64,000 bases of DNA from assembly GCF_019977735.1 (NCBI RefSeq), contig NZ_AP025018.1, forward strand, positions 4,092,001 through 4,156,000. Reading direction: 5' to 3'. Shown one piece after another: positions 16,801 to 26,205 of this stretch (position 1 is the first letter of the stretch; every line of letters begins with the position of its first letter). The translations under genes were made by a program, and so were the position numbers. The notes beneath the pieces are model-generated. The model worked only from the letters and a program-made list of their open reading frames with translations, searched no databases and had not been told where the DNA came from. The stretch is from Calothrix sp. PCC 7716 (GTDB lineage: Bacteria; Cyanobacteriota; Cyanobacteriia; Cyanobacteriales; Nostocaceae).

Positions 16801-19380
16801 TTTGGCAAACTGGCTATCAATATAATGGATAAGTGCGATACCAAGAAAATTCAAGCCAAGATTATCCAAGGTTTTAATGCAGTTATCAGACATTGGAAGG
16901 AGCATACTAAGGAAATAGTCAAACCTTTACTAGAAGCTTACCGTACAGGTTTAGAAACAGGAGATTTAGAATATGCAGCCTTTTCTCTTAAGGGTTATTC
17001 TTACTCATCATATTTCATCGGTAAGGAATTGACACAACTAGAAAGAGAAATGGAGAGTAACAGTAATGCAATTACTAAAATTAAGCAAGACAGAGCATTT
17101 AACTGGAACTCTATATTTAGGCAAATTGTTTTAAATTTACTAGGAGATGTAGAAAATCCTTGTCATTTAGTTGGTGAATCATATAACGAAGATAATATGC
17201 TGACAAATCATCTCCAGGCAAAAGATGGAGTAGGTCTTTTATATTTATACTTCAGTAAACTACATCTATGCTACCTATTCCAAAATTTCCATGAAGCTGT
17301 TAAAAATGCTGCCATAGTAGAAAATTATATAGATTGTGGAATCGGTCAGTTATTTATACCTATTTTAAATTTTTATGATTCTTTAGCAAGATTAGCTGTT
17401 TACCCAAATGCCGATGAATATGAACAAAAACAAATCATAAAAAAGGTAGCTAATAATCAAGAAAAGATACAGCACTGGGCACATCATGCTCCAATGAATT
17501 ATTTACATAAGTTTTATTTAGTAGAAGCAGAGCGGTATCGGTTTATAGGTAACAAGTTGGAGGCGATAGAATTTTACGATCACGCCATTCTCTTAGCGCA
17601 AGAAAATGAGTACATTAATGAAGAAGCCCTTGCCAATGAACTTGCTGCTAGATTTTATCTAGAATGGGGTAAACAAAAGATTGCCCAAACCTACATAATT
17701 GATGCTTATTATGCTTACAGTCGATGGGGAGCAAAAGCCAAAGTTAAAGATTTGACAAACCGCTATCCCCAATTACTTGCTCCTATTCTTGAGCAAGAAA
17801 AACCTAGTCTCCATCCCAGCGATAAAACTACATCTTCCAACAATAAATCCCTATCAAGCCTTAGTAGCAATCGAACTGTTATTGGTGTCAAAACAAGCGT
17901 TTCTGACTCTCTGGATTTAGCTGCTGTTATCAAAGCATCTCAAGCACTTTCAGAAGAAATTGAGCTTGAACAACTGCTTTCGACTTTAATAAAAATTGTG
18001 ATGGAGAATGCTGGTGCCTCTAAATGTGCTTTAATTTTAAGCAAAGTTAATAACTCACATTTAACCATTAGCGCAATCAGCTCCAGTTCAACTGTAGAGT
18101 TTCCTTCAATTGACTTAGAGTTGTGTAATGATGTTCCGATTACTTTGATAAATTACGTCAAACGCACCTTGGAAACTTTACTAATCGATGATGTGAAAGC
18201 TGATACATCTATAGTAAATGAGAGCTATATTATTTGTGAACAACCTAAGAGTATTTTATGCATTCCAATTATTAATCAAGGCAAATTAATCGGAATTATT
18301 TACCTAGAAAATAAATTCACTACGGGAGCATTTACACGTGATCGCTTAGAAGTGCTGCAACTTCTCACCACCCAAGCAGCTATATCTATAGAAAATGCCA
18401 TCCTCTACAAAAATTTAGCTGAAGCTAATCAACAATTAATTAAATACAACCATAACTTAGAGGAAATAGTAGAGAAGAGAACGCAGGAACTTAATGATAA
18501 AAATCGAAGTTTGCAACAAACCCTACGAAATTTACAACGTACCCAAAGCCAATTAATTCAAAGTGAAAAAATGTCTTCTTTAGGACAAATGGTCGCAGGT
18601 ATTGCCCATGAAATAAATAATCCGATCAACTTTATTCATGGGAATATTCAATATACAAGTAAATATGTGCAAGACTTGCTAAATGTGATTAATGTTTATC
18701 AACAAGAATACCCCAATCCTTCCGTTATAGTTAAAGAAAAAATTGAGGAAATTGACATTGATTTTATATTACAAGACCTGCCCAAAATTCTAGATTCTAT
18801 GAATATGGGGACTTCACGCATCCGTAATATTGTATTAGGCTTACGTAACTTCTCCCGTCTTGATGAATCAGAAATGAAGCCTATAAATCTTCATGAAGGA
18901 ATTGACAACACCTTGATGATTTTGCAACACAGACTGAAAAAACAAAGTGAGCGGTCTGAAATTACAGTTATTAAAGAATACGGACAACTGCCAAAAGTTA
19001 ATTGCTATGCGGGTCAACTTAATCAGGCATTTATGAATATTCTAAGTAATGCAATTGATGCATTGGAAGAAGGAATGAGAACTAAAAAATGGAGAATAGA
19101 GAATAGTCAACCTCAAATTCCTATCATTAGGATTTGCACCGAGCTAGTAGACAACCGTACAGTGAGAATTCAGATTGCTGATAACGGTTGTGGTATGACA
19201 GAAGTAGTGCAACAGAAAATTTTTGACCCATTTTTCACTACTAAACCAGTTGGAAGCGGTACCGGATTGGGGTTATCGATTAGTTATCAGATTATAGTAG
19301 ATAAACACAAAGGTAAGTTGATCTGTAATTCAGCTGTTGGAGAGGGGACTGAATTTATAATTGAAATTCTAATCGAGTAA
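13807..19380 (+). CDS. hybrid Ser/Thr kinase - AAA ATPase - GAF - histidine kinase (HstK type)
   Basis: This 1857-residue signalling protein has the cyanobacterial HstK domain order. Residues about 10-270 form a Pkn2-type kinase ([23 protein letters not shown], a DFS instead of DFG at [10 protein letters not shown], and [18 protein letters not shown]). Around 345-520 lies an AAA/STAND ATPase ([28 protein letters not shown]). A long helical-repeat part follows, then a GAF domain (about 1375-1530) and a histidine kinase with the phospho-acceptor in [13 protein letters not shown] (His near 1601) and ATPase boxes ([34 protein letters not shown]). It is cytoplasmic by sequence. The input signal is unknown. 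Only one GGCGCC occurs in 5.6 kb, well below the window average. Confidence 0.95.
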   Translation: MTKLLDIKDKVIGYDITEKIYSGSRTLVYRGIREKDRQSVILKLMATEYPTFSEITQFRNQYTIAKSLDLSGIVKPLSIENYRNGYALVMEDFGGISLADWQLQDQGIENNAISLSQFFPIAIEIISILEGLHRYRVIHKDIKPANILINPSTGEVKIIDFSLATLLPREIQFLTNPNILEGTLAYISPEQTGRMNRGIDYRSDFYSLGVTFFELLTGQLPFTATDPIELVYSHIAKQPLKASDINTNIPPVLSDIVTKLMSKNAEDRYQSTHGLKYDLSMCRDQWQTVNKTRNIGAFELGVRDVSDRFLIPEKLYGRQHEVETLLAAFERVAGGTTEMMLVAGFSGIGKTAVVNEVHKPIARQRSYFIKGKFDQFQRDIPLSALVQAFRDLIGQLLSETDTQIQHWKTKILSALGEQAAVITDILPELEQIIGKQPEISELSGSAAQNRFNLLFQRFIQVFTTKEHPLVIFIDDLQWADAASLKLIELLMSQTNETAGGLLLIGAYRDNEVSKAHPLSLTLQEIEKAGATINNITLKPLNQSELNSLIADTLRCEETLAVPLTQIVFARTNGNPFFATQLLTSLYQDGIIRFSFDVGFWQYDITEIRTIALTDNVVEFMAIQLKKLPELTQQVLMLAACIGNEFDLQTLATVYKKSVVDTASDIWRALQEGLVIPQTNVYKLFQYNDCQKDSFENKDSKELSARNLQTPKYKFIHDRVQQAAYSLIPEDQQKAIHLEIGLLLLNNTPVVQREENIFQIVNHCNIAIELIGDKIKYDELAQMNLLAGRKALASTAYPAALKYLTTGINLLTPNSWVQEYDLSLALYETAAEAAYLAGEFEKMEGFVEVVLAQAKTLLEKVKVYEVKIQAYGAQNKALEAVNTALAVLSLLGVEFPENPNQSDVQLAMADIASNMNGRCIEDLIDLPDMTEAKLLSAMLILSSVSGLVYQAVPQLFPLIVFKQINLSLTYGNTALSAFAYITYGLILCGVIGDIESGYQFGKLAINIMDKCDTKKIQAKIIQGFNAVIRHWKEHTKEIVKPLLEAYRTGLETGDLEYAAFSLKGYSYSSYFIGKELTQLEREMESNSNAITKIKQDRAFNWNSIFRQIVLNLLGDVENPCHLVGESYNEDNMLTNHLQAKDGVGLLYLYFSKLHLCYLFQNFHEAVKNAAIVENYIDCGIGQLFIPILNFYDSLARLAVYPNADEYEQKQIIKKVANNQEKIQHWAHHAPMNYLHKFYLVEAERYRFIGNKLEAIEFYDHAILLAQENEYINEEALANELAARFYLEWGKQKIAQTYIIDAYYAYSRWGAKAKVKDLTNRYPQLLAPILEQEKPSLHPSDKTTSSNNKSLSSLSSNRTVIGVKTSVSDSLDLAAVIKASQALSEEIELEQLLSTLIKIVMENAGASKCALILSKVNNSHLTISAISSSSTVEFPSIDLELCNDVPITLINYVKRTLETLLIDDVKADTSIVNESYIICEQPKSILCIPIINQGKLIGIIYLENKFTTGAFTRDRLEVLQLLTTQAAISIENAILYKNLAEANQQLIKYNHNLEEIVEKRTQELNDKNRSLQQTLRNLQRTQSQLIQSEKMSSLGQMVAGIAHEINNPINFIHGNIQYTSKYVQDLLNVINVYQQEYPNPSVIVKEKIEEIDIDFILQDLPKILDSMNMGTSRIRNIVLGLRNFSRLDESEMKPINLHEGIDNTLMILQHRLKKQSERSEITVIKEYGQLPKVNCYAGQLNQAFMNILSNAIDALEEGMRTKKWRIENSQPQIPIIRICTELVDNRTVRIQIADNGCGMTEVVQQKIFDPFFTTKPVGSGTGLGLSISYQIIVDKHKGKLICNSAVGEGTEFIIEILIE

Positions 19381-19558
19381 GCAAAATGCTAGCGCGAGCA
19401 ATGCTCCAAAGTTAGATTGAGTCTTTATTCTCAATAAAATTGTTGAATTCTTAATAAAAATAGAATTTTCGCGCTGAAAGCACTTTTAAATAGGCGATTC
19501 ATGTTTATAATTTTCAGTGCCTAACTATTGGCACAATCTAAGGTATTTAGTGGCTATA

Positions 19559-20953
19559 TCAGCAAGTGAGCGTATTTGCTGCAACCACTAAAGACTCTTG
19601 ACGCGGACGTCGTCCTTTAACTAATATTTTGACTCCATTAGCTGGTCCCAGCACAACACCTCGGCGCTGAAGTCGTTCTGGTCGTTGACCGTCCAGCGAA
19701 AGTTGATAGTTAGAAAGGATTGTTGCCAACACTAGCTTCATTTCAAATAGTGCTAGAGCCTCGCCAATACAGCGCCGAACACCACCACCAAAAGGCATAA
19801 ATTCATAGGGAGTAAAATGCCGTTCCAGAAAGCGTTCTGGCTTAAACTGCTTAGGCTGAGGATATAAATTTTCACGCTGATGAGTCAGATAAATGCAACC
19901 TTGCACTATTGTACCAGCCTCTAATTGATGTCCTAGTAATTTAACCGATTCTTGTACTGCTCTTGGCAAAGTGAACATTACCACAGGGGAAATCCGCAAG
20001 GTTTCATTACAAACAGCTGCCAGATAAGGTAGCTTAAAAATACTCATAGGGTCTTTTATACCCTCAATAGTATCTAATTCTTGCAAAAGTTTTTCACAAA
20101 CTTTGGGCGAATGGTGAATCCAGTACAATCCCCAAGCCATTGCTGTTGCCGTTGTTTCATGTCCAGCAATTAAAAGGGTTATCAGCTCATCGCGCAACTC
20201 TTGATCGGTCATTGATTTACCCTCTTCGTCTTTAGCTGAAATCAACAAAGAAAGGATATCAATGCGCTCTGGATTGTTTTCTCTTCGACGTTCAGCAATT
20301 TCAGTATGAAGTAATTCATCAATTTTCTGCCGTTGACGAATAAACCTACCCCAAGGACTCCAAGATCCTAAATCCTGTTGCAAAAATGAGAAAAAAAGAA
20401 AACTGGATTTTAATGGCGAATTAAACATCTCCGAAACAAACTTTGGCACTAAATCCTTAAGCTTTTGGTAACGTTCTCCTTCTGATAAACCAAAGACAAC
20501 TTTTAAGACAACTTCCATAGAAATCTTAAGCATTAAATCATGAGCCAATATGGGCTTGTCAAATGGGAGCTGATTGCAGGCTTCCTCTGTCAAATTAAGG
20601 ATTGCCTGACCATAAGCTCCTAATCGCTCTGCATGAAAGGAGGGCATCATTAGTTGTCTTTGTCGTTTATGATGATTACCGTTTAGTAAGAGAACTGAAT
20701 AGTCGCCTATCAAAGGCTGTAAAACTTTGCTAAGTTCACCAATCGCTGCAAACTTCTTTCTATCATTGGTAAAAATTTCTTGGATTCCTTGAGGATGATT
20801 TACAAATACTACGTCACCACCAAAACCAACTATCTCAGCAGTAAAAAGATCAGGATGTTGCTGAACAGCTTTTTCCATATATTCTACAGGGTCAGCAATC
20901 CATTGAAGTTTTTGTATAAAAGAAGGAGTTTTGAGAGTATTAGGAAATTGCAT
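19559..20953 (-). CDS. cytochrome P450, CYP110-like
   Basis: This 464-residue P450 would use electrons from ferredoxin or a reductase and O2 to hydroxylate a hydrophobic substrate. The I-helix oxygen-binding motif LLIAGHETTATAMAWG, the ExxR motif in CNETLRISPVV, the PERF region (FKPERFLERHF) and the heme-ligand loop FMPFGGGVRRCIGEAL with its Cys are all present. Overall the sequence resembles the cyanobacterial CYP110 family. It follows the terpene synthase by 49 bp on the same strand, so it most likely oxidises the terpene made by that enzyme, as reported for the related Nostoc terpene synthase-P450 pair. It has no membrane anchor, as usual for bacterial P450s. Confidence 0.94.
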   Translation of the reverse strand: MQFPNTLKTPSFIQKLQWIADPVEYMEKAVQQHPDLFTAEIVGFGGDVVFVNHPQGIQEIFTNDRKKFAAIGELSKVLQPLIGDYSVLLLNGNHHKRQRQLMMPSFHAERLGAYGQAILNLTEEACNQLPFDKPILAHDLMLKISMEVVLKVVFGLSEGERYQKLKDLVPKFVSEMFNSPLKSSFLFFSFLQQDLGSWSPWGRFIRQRQKIDELLHTEIAERRRENNPERIDILSLLISAKDEEGKSMTDQELRDELITLLIAGHETTATAMAWGLYWIHHSPKVCEKLLQELDTIEGIKDPMSIFKLPYLAAVCNETLRISPVVMFTLPRAVQESVKLLGHQLEAGTIVQGCIYLTHQRENLYPQPKQFKPERFLERHFTPYEFMPFGGGVRRCIGEALALFEMKLVLATILSNYQLSLDGQRPERLQRRGVVLGPANGVKILVKGRRPRQESLVVAANTLTC

Positions 20954-21002
20954 CTATTTTGTATCCTTAATCATTGCATGAATTGTCTGTAATACTAATT
21001 TA

Positions 21003-21968
21003 TTAGCCAACTAGCTCTAGGGTTTCTATATTTTGATAGCGACCAGAATGAGAATACCAATCAAGGTTACTACGTATCCAGGCATGACATCCTAATATAT
21101 ACTTTGCGACTTGAACATTCAACTTTTCTCCAAAATATGGAATAGATGCTTCTAAATTTACCATATTTTTTACCACTTGATCGTGCATAATAGCGACATT
21201 ATTCATCGCTTGTTTCAAAGAAATTTGCTGATGATAGTTAAGTACTATTACCATATTGTGAACGTCACCACTAGCCATTTCTCTAGGCGCCGAAAAGATA
21301 TCATTAGACCAAGCAATAATATCGCCTGTCATTAAGTTGAGTTTTTTTATTACATCGTGGTTTCGTAAAGAATCAGTAATATTCAACTGATGGCACATTT
21401 CACTTAATGTAAGAAATATGCCTACGCCTACGCTTGATCTACGTAACTTTATATAAGTGTCAAGATCGGGGATTATATTCTGTGCGCGGATGACTGCTTC
21501 CTGCTCATATCCGTTAAACCAATCCTGAAAGCCACACACAAGGTGAAAAAACCATGTTCTACTCATTTTTTGAAGTATCCGCTGTCGCAAATCACTTAAA
21601 GCATGAGTTAAAAGTATATCCTGATTTGTTAGTTCTACTCCATTTAAGATTTCTAGAAATCTTTTATGGAAAAGTTTTAGTAATTCGGGTTGTTTTCCTA
21701 AATCTGACACATCGCATTGGTCATCCCAAATAAACACCCAATTTAACAAGTCATTTGCAATCTTTAATTCTTCAAGCTGGCTGTAAGGATAAGCACACGC
21801 AGCTAGAAAATAAAATTTTGACTTGTAAAGACGCTGATAGGATAATTCATCTCTGAGCAAATTGAAGCGCGTTACCCATTCCAGCGCATAGTCTTCTAGG
21901 ACATCTACATGCTTATTTATCTGCGATGGAAATGGACAGTATAAATCAGGGAAAATGATTTTTTCCAT
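21003..21968 (-). CDS. class I terpene synthase (sesquiterpene synthase-like)
   Basis: This 321-residue all-helical terpene cyclase would ionise a prenyl diphosphate, probably farnesyl diphosphate, and cyclise it to a volatile hydrocarbon. The aspartate-rich metal motif is WDDQCD (residues 81-86), and the second metal motif is NDIFSAPRE (the N-D-x-x-S-x-x-x-E pattern), followed by GDVHNMV. The length fits bacterial sesquiterpene synthases. It is the first gene of an operon with the downstream P450. The product cannot be read from sequence; the pairing resembles the germacrene-type cluster of Nostoc. An AT-rich region of about 900 bp lies upstream and should contain the promoter. Confidence 0.92.
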   Translation of the reverse strand: MEKIIFPDLYCPFPSQINKHVDVLEDYALEWVTRFNLLRDELSYQRLYKSKFYFLAACAYPYSQLEELKIANDLLNWVFIWDDQCDVSDLGKQPELLKLFHKRFLEILNGVELTNQDILLTHALSDLRQRILQKMSRTWFFHLVCGFQDWFNGYEQEAVIRAQNIIPDLDTYIKLRRSSVGVGIFLTLSEMCHQLNITDSLRNHDVIKKLNLMTGDIIAWSNDIFSAPREMASGDVHNMVIVLNYHQQISLKQAMNNVAIMHDQVVKNMVNLEASIPYFGEKLNVQVAKYILGCHAWIRSNLDWYSHSGRYQNIETLELVG

Positions 21969-22872
21969 AAATAGCTCTATGAATCAATGGGAACAATTAG
22001 AAAGACAAAAACTACAATGACACAGAAGAAGCTGACCTCTAAATCCTCATTGAGCAATTACTGATACACCGCTTTTATTACAGTGCAATAATGATATTTA
22101 TTAACACTGCAAGTGGTATTTCAATATATTGCTTAGGCTTAAAAATTTGGTTTGTGCAAGCATTATTTTATGTTTAATTAAAATTTTTAACCGTATTTAT
22201 CAGTAATTAATCGTGTTTTTACAATTAATTTTATACCTTGTAAAAAAATATACTTTTAGCTTTGAAAGTTGTTACATTTTAGCTATGAGCTTGAAATCTT
22301 TATTTGGATTGGTTTAAAGCAACTTAGCTTCCAATAGGATAGGCAAAAATTGCTAAGTTTTTTACATTTAAATGTTGATTTTGATACTTTAATTAAAAAT
22401 ATTACTCAAGTATATTTATAATTAATAGTAATTTTTAATACATCAAAAGTAAGTAATTACTTGGTAAAGTCAAGAAAAGGTGACATTATTTAAATTCAGG
22501 CGCCAATCATATTATCCAAAAAACTCTTAGTAATCTCTGGATTTGGCTTTGAGGTGTAAAAAAATTCCAGTCTAATCATTAGTAAGAAATATTACCCGTA
22601 ATTAAATACGCTTCAAATATCAAGCAAATATCATCCTAATAGCTGATGACAAATTAGCACAGTTGAAGTGTTGTTTTGTGAAATTTATTTCTAGCCGAAA
22701 TAACTGTTCAAAGGCGCCAATACTACGAACACGATAGCCATAATTTTTAGATTGCAGCTATTGTCACCTTAGATTTGGAACGGGCTTCGATGCATTTACC
22801 ACAATATAATTATAACTATTCTATAATACAGAAAGATTTAATTTTTAGAGATATCTAAATAATTTTAGTGTT
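21969..22872. other. very AT-rich gene-free region upstream of the terpene operon
   Basis: No ORF of note, RNA gene or strong hairpin was found. Two GGCGCC sites occur (near 22499 and 22712). The region probably holds the terpene synthase promoter. A phrase TGAGCTTGAAATC near 22286 recurs in the candidate mobile element at 29131-29298, hinting at a shared repeat fragment. Confidence 0.4.
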
Positions 22873-22983
22873 TTATAACTGTATAAACATAAAATAATTT
22901 TATGATGAAACGTTTTGAAAGTTCATGCTATTAAAGGTTACAACAACACACACTAGCCTCATACTTAGGTTACTTATTGCATA
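22873..22983 (+). pseudogene. partial duplication of the hen1 leader and first codons
   Basis: The segment from TTATAACTGTA to TTATTGCATAA at 22873-22983 closely matches 23257-23370, the leader and first about 20 codons of hen1. Both contain GTTTTGAAAGTTCATGCTATTA including the start codon, split by small substitutions upstream. The copy reads MLLKVTTTHTS and then drifts out of frame and stops. It is a truncated 5' copy, probably left by a duplication or recombination that placed toxin-antitoxin fragments between the two copies. Confidence 0.8.
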
Positions 22984-23124
22984 ATTTATTTGACGCAAGA
23001 GCAAGTTTTAGAGAGCTATCCAACTCTTAATTCTGAAGCGATTCAAGCTGTTTTTGCATTTGCAGCAGAGTGTCTTAGTGAGGATGTATTTTATACACCA
23101 GTACTTTCTACTGAGGCTAGTTGA
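22984..23124 (+). pseudogene. DUF433 antitoxin-like C-terminal fragment
   Basis: An open frame without its own start reads TQEQVLESYPTLNSEAIQA then VFAFAAECL and stops at TGA 23122-23124. This matches the C-terminal part of small DUF433 proteins, which usually precede DUF5615 PIN-like toxins. The N-terminal half is missing, cut by the hen1 leader duplication. The stop overlaps the ATG of the next fragment by one base (TGATG), as in intact pairs. Confidence 0.65.
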
Positions 23125-23204
23125 TGCGGTTTTTAGCCAATGAAAATTTTCCGCCTTTAGTTTGGAACGGGCAAGGATGCCCATTCCACAAGATGGAGAA
23201 TTAA
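23124..23204 (+). pseudogene. DUF5615 PIN-like toxin N-terminal fragment
   Basis: ATG at 23124 opens a 26-codon frame beginning MRFLANENFPPLV, the typical start of DUF5615 toxins (pattern M-K/R-F-L-A-D/N-E-N-F-P). After about 13 residues it runs into a dispersed palindrome (23160-23197) and stops. The catalytic part is gone, so the pair is dead. Confidence 0.65.
23160..23197. repeat. dispersed palindrome variant (GGGCAAGGATGCCC)
   Basis: GGAACGGGCAAGGATGCCCATTCC forms a stem and is followed by ACAAGATGG. It is a divergent member of the family at 11053 and 61793 and marks the breakpoint of the toxin fragment. Confidence 0.7.
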
Positions 23205-23308
23205 ATTTTTGAAAGTCCATAAGTCATTTTAGGGTGGTTTTCCGAAATGTGTGGGGTTATAACTGTAGAAACATAAGATACTTTTATTGTGAACCGTTTT
23301 GAAAGTTC

Positions 23309-24694
23309 ATGCTATTAACAATTACAACAACACATACACCAGCTACAGACCTGGGTTATTTATTGCATAAGCACCCAGATAAGTGTCAGTCGTTCTCGCT
23401 TTCTTTTGGACAAGCACATGTTTTTTACCCAGAAGCTAGCGATACTCTCTGTACTGCTGCGCTGCTGTTAGATATAGACGCTGTAAAATTGGTGCGAGGT
23501 AAAGGCGCCACTCTCGAACAGTATGTTAATGATAGACCTTATGTAGCTTCATCGTTTTTTAGTGTCGCGATGTCGCAGGTTTTCGGAACTGCGCTTGGTG
23601 GTAGATGTAAAGACCGTCCTGAACTGGTGCAAACTCCAATACCTTTAACTGCGAAAATAAGTGTTTTACCTTGTCGTGGGGGTGAAGAGTTTCTACGCGA
23701 ATTATTTGAACCGTTGGGTTATACCGTTAGCGCACAAAACCACCAGCTTGATGAAAAATTTCCAGATTGGGGCGCCAGTAAATATTACACCGTAGAGTTA
23801 CAGCACACTTTACCTTTGTCTGAATTACTCAGTCATCTTTATGTACTTATTCCAGTTCTTGATGACGAGAAGCATTATTGGGTAGGAGAGGACGAAGTTG
23901 AAAAACTTCTGCGTCATGGAGAAGGTTGGTTAAGTTCGCACCCTGCAAAAGAGCAAATTACTCGTCGCTACCTGAAACGTCAAGGTCGCTTAACTCGTGC
24001 AGCTTTAGCGCAACTTATAGAATTAGAACCTGACCCAGACAGCAGCGAAGAAGAACACGCACAAGAAGAAGCAGCAGTAGAGAAACCGCTTTCCCTCAAT
24101 AAACAGCGAATGTTAACTGTTGTTGATACCCTCAAACAAAACAACCTCAAAACCGTCATAGACTTAGGTTGCGGAGAGGGAACTTTGCTGAGGTATTTAA
24201 TTAAAGATGCCTTTTTCGACAAAATCACAGGTGTTGACGTATCGTATCGCGCGTTAAGCAATGCCAAAGAACGTATTGAAAAACTGCGGTTAGCACGCAA
24301 CCAATGGGATAAAATACAACTTTTCCAAAGCGCATTAACATATCAAGATAAACGTTTCAAAGGTTATGATGCAGTCACACTAATCGAAGTTATCGAGCAT
24401 CTAGACTTACCGCGTTTAAGCTCCCTATCACGGGTAGTCTTTGAGTTTACCCATCCTAAAACAGTAATAGTAACCACACCAAACATAGAATATAACGTCA
24501 AATTTGAAACATTACCTGCTGGAAAACTCCGACATAAAGACCACCGCTTTGAGTGGACAAGAGAAGAATTTCAAACTTGGGCAAATAACGTAGCACAAAG
24601 ATTTGGCTACACAGTCCAATTCCAACCAATAGGAGATAACGACCCAGAAATAGGGGCGCCGACACAAATGGGAATATTTAAACTTACGCTTTAA
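23309..24694 (+). CDS. hen1: 3'-terminal RNA ribose 2'-O-methyltransferase Hen1
   Basis: Bacterial Hen1 methylates the 2'-OH at the 3' end of ribotoxin-cleaved tRNA before Pnkp seals it, making the repaired RNA resistant to another cut. The 461-residue protein has the full-length bacterial layout: an N-terminal half (about 1-235) that in known homologues supports Pnkp ligation, an acidic linker (SSEEEHAQEEAAVE), then a SAM-methyltransferase domain with VIDLGCGEGTLLRYL and the metal-binding EVIEHLDLPRL and KDHRFEWTREEF motifs. It normally sits directly upstream of pnkp; here 1.5 kb with a kinase relic lies between. ATG 23309 is supported by the conserved start. Confidence 0.95.
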   Translation: MLLTITTTHTPATDLGYLLHKHPDKCQSFSLSFGQAHVFYPEASDTLCTAALLLDIDAVKLVRGKGATLEQYVNDRPYVASSFFSVAMSQVFGTALGGRCKDRPELVQTPIPLTAKISVLPCRGGEEFLRELFEPLGYTVSAQNHQLDEKFPDWGASKYYTVELQHTLPLSELLSHLYVLIPVLDDEKHYWVGEDEVEKLLRHGEGWLSSHPAKEQITRRYLKRQGRLTRAALAQLIELEPDPDSSEEEHAQEEAAVEKPLSLNKQRMLTVVDTLKQNNLKTVIDLGCGEGTLLRYLIKDAFFDKITGVDVSYRALSNAKERIEKLRLARNQWDKIQLFQSALTYQDKRFKGYDAVTLIEVIEHLDLPRLSSLSRVVFEFTHPKTVIVTTPNIEYNVKFETLPAGKLRHKDHRFEWTREEFQTWANNVAQRFGYTVQFQPIGDNDPEIGAPTQMGIFKLTL

Positions 24695-25005
24695 TTAACC
24701 AACCCAAACAGCCACTCGATATCGCGACATATTCAATATTACGCATGACGAAAGCCGCAATAAACCGAGTTTATCAGAGTATTCATTTAATTTAAACGTA
24801 TAAAAACTTCAAAAAGCTAGTTTATGGCGTTATTTGCTCGAAAGTTAATCAAGCCAAAACTCTAGTTCTAATTTTGATAGTCAAGCTGATCAATTGGGAA
24901 ATATAAATTATCTACTAATTGTCGTTTTGTACAGAGATTTTATTCAAACTTGATACAAATTCGCAATTAGTTTGGCTTATACAGCTTGAATGCGTAATTA
25001 TACTT
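24695..25005. other. intergenic region between hen1 and the kinase relic
   Basis: AT-rich, without a recognisable gene, hairpin terminator or RNA. An alternative TTG start for the kinase relic exists at 24919, but its extra residues look non-coding. Confidence 0.4.
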
Positions 25006-26080
25006 ATGAAGCTTTATCGTTTTGGTAAATTATCAAATTTGCCTCTACAACTTGTACTTGTCGTTCCCTTTGTCCTACAAGTATTAGCAGCAGTTGGTTT
25101 GGTTGGATATTTGTCTTTTAGAAATGGAGAGAAGGCAATTAGCACATTAGCTGGAAAATTGATGGAGCGTACTAATAATGAAGTTAACAAGCATTTAGAC
25201 TCATATTTATCAATTCCTCATAAAGTTAGCCAGATAAATGCGGATGCAATAGAAATGGAGTTGTTGGACGTGAAAGACAGTAAAAGTATGGGTAAATTTT
25301 TTTGGAAGCAAATGCAAGTTTATAATCTTAGCTATATTGGTTATGGTTTGGTGAATGGCTCAGGTGGGGGCGCCGCTCGCTATGATGGGAAAACAGTTAC
25401 TATTGATTAAAGCTTATGAAGAAAATAGTAGATTATCTTCAGAACATCAAGAATTATACAATGAAATCGATGTAGATTTTATTCAAGATGATTTAACTAA
25501 AATACTCAAATCAATGCAGTCAGGGACAATAAGAATTAAAGATATTGTATTATCACTACGTAATTTCTCCCGTTTAGATGAGGCAGAATATAAGCAAACA
25601 CAAATTCATGAAGGTATTGATAGTAGTCTCATGTTATTACAAAATCGTCTTCGACAACAAACTAAACGTCCAGAGATTCAAGTAATTAAAGAGTATGGTC
25701 AAATTCCATCTATAGAATGTTATGCTTCTCAACTCAATCAAGTGTTTTTCAATATTTTAAATAATGCTATTGATGCTCTTGAAGATTCTTTTTACAAGCA
25801 GGATTTAAGAAATCTTAGTATTTGGATTTATACTAGTATAAAAGATACTTGTATCATGATTACTTTTTCAGATAACGGTATTGGTATTCCAAAAGAAGTA
25901 ATCAGCAAGTTATTTGACCCATTTTTTACTACAAAGCCTGTTGGTAAAGGTACAGGGTTAGGATTATCTGTTAGTTATCAAATAGTAGAAAAACATCAAG
26001 GAAAATTATGGTGTGAATCTACTCCCCAGGAAGGAACTAAGTTTGTAATTGAACTACCATTAGCACAAAATAAAAATTAA
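25006..26080 (+). pseudogene. sensor histidine kinase relic with internal deletion
   Basis: The first part (ATG 25006 to TAA 25410) is the N-terminus of a membrane sensor kinase: a transmembrane segment (LVLVVPFVLQVLAAVGLVGYL) and the start of an extracytoplasmic Cache-like domain. At about 25405-25415 the sequence jumps, one frame over, to the C-terminal half of a kinase with [37 protein letters not shown] and GTGLGLSVSYQI. The rest of the sensor domain, HAMP, dimerisation region and phospho-acceptor His are absent. Around the joint GTTACTATTGATTAAAGC reads sensibly in both frames, suggesting deletion through microhomology. The remaining ATPase half (25355-26080) is open but lacks its His box. 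It sits inside the hen1-pnkp pair. Confidence 0.85.
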
Positions 26081-26205
26081 GAGTTAATAAAATTTTAAAA
26101 TACTTAATTTTTGTAGTTAGCTTTCCGTAATGTTACAAGAAATCTAGGTATCTGTAAGGTGGGCAATGCACACCATACGTAGTATTATAATGAAATAATA
26201 AAATT

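Noticed and set aside
24919-25005. extended N-terminus of the sensor kinase from a TTG start
   Set aside because: The ATG at 25006 leads directly into the membrane segment and the added residues look non-coding.
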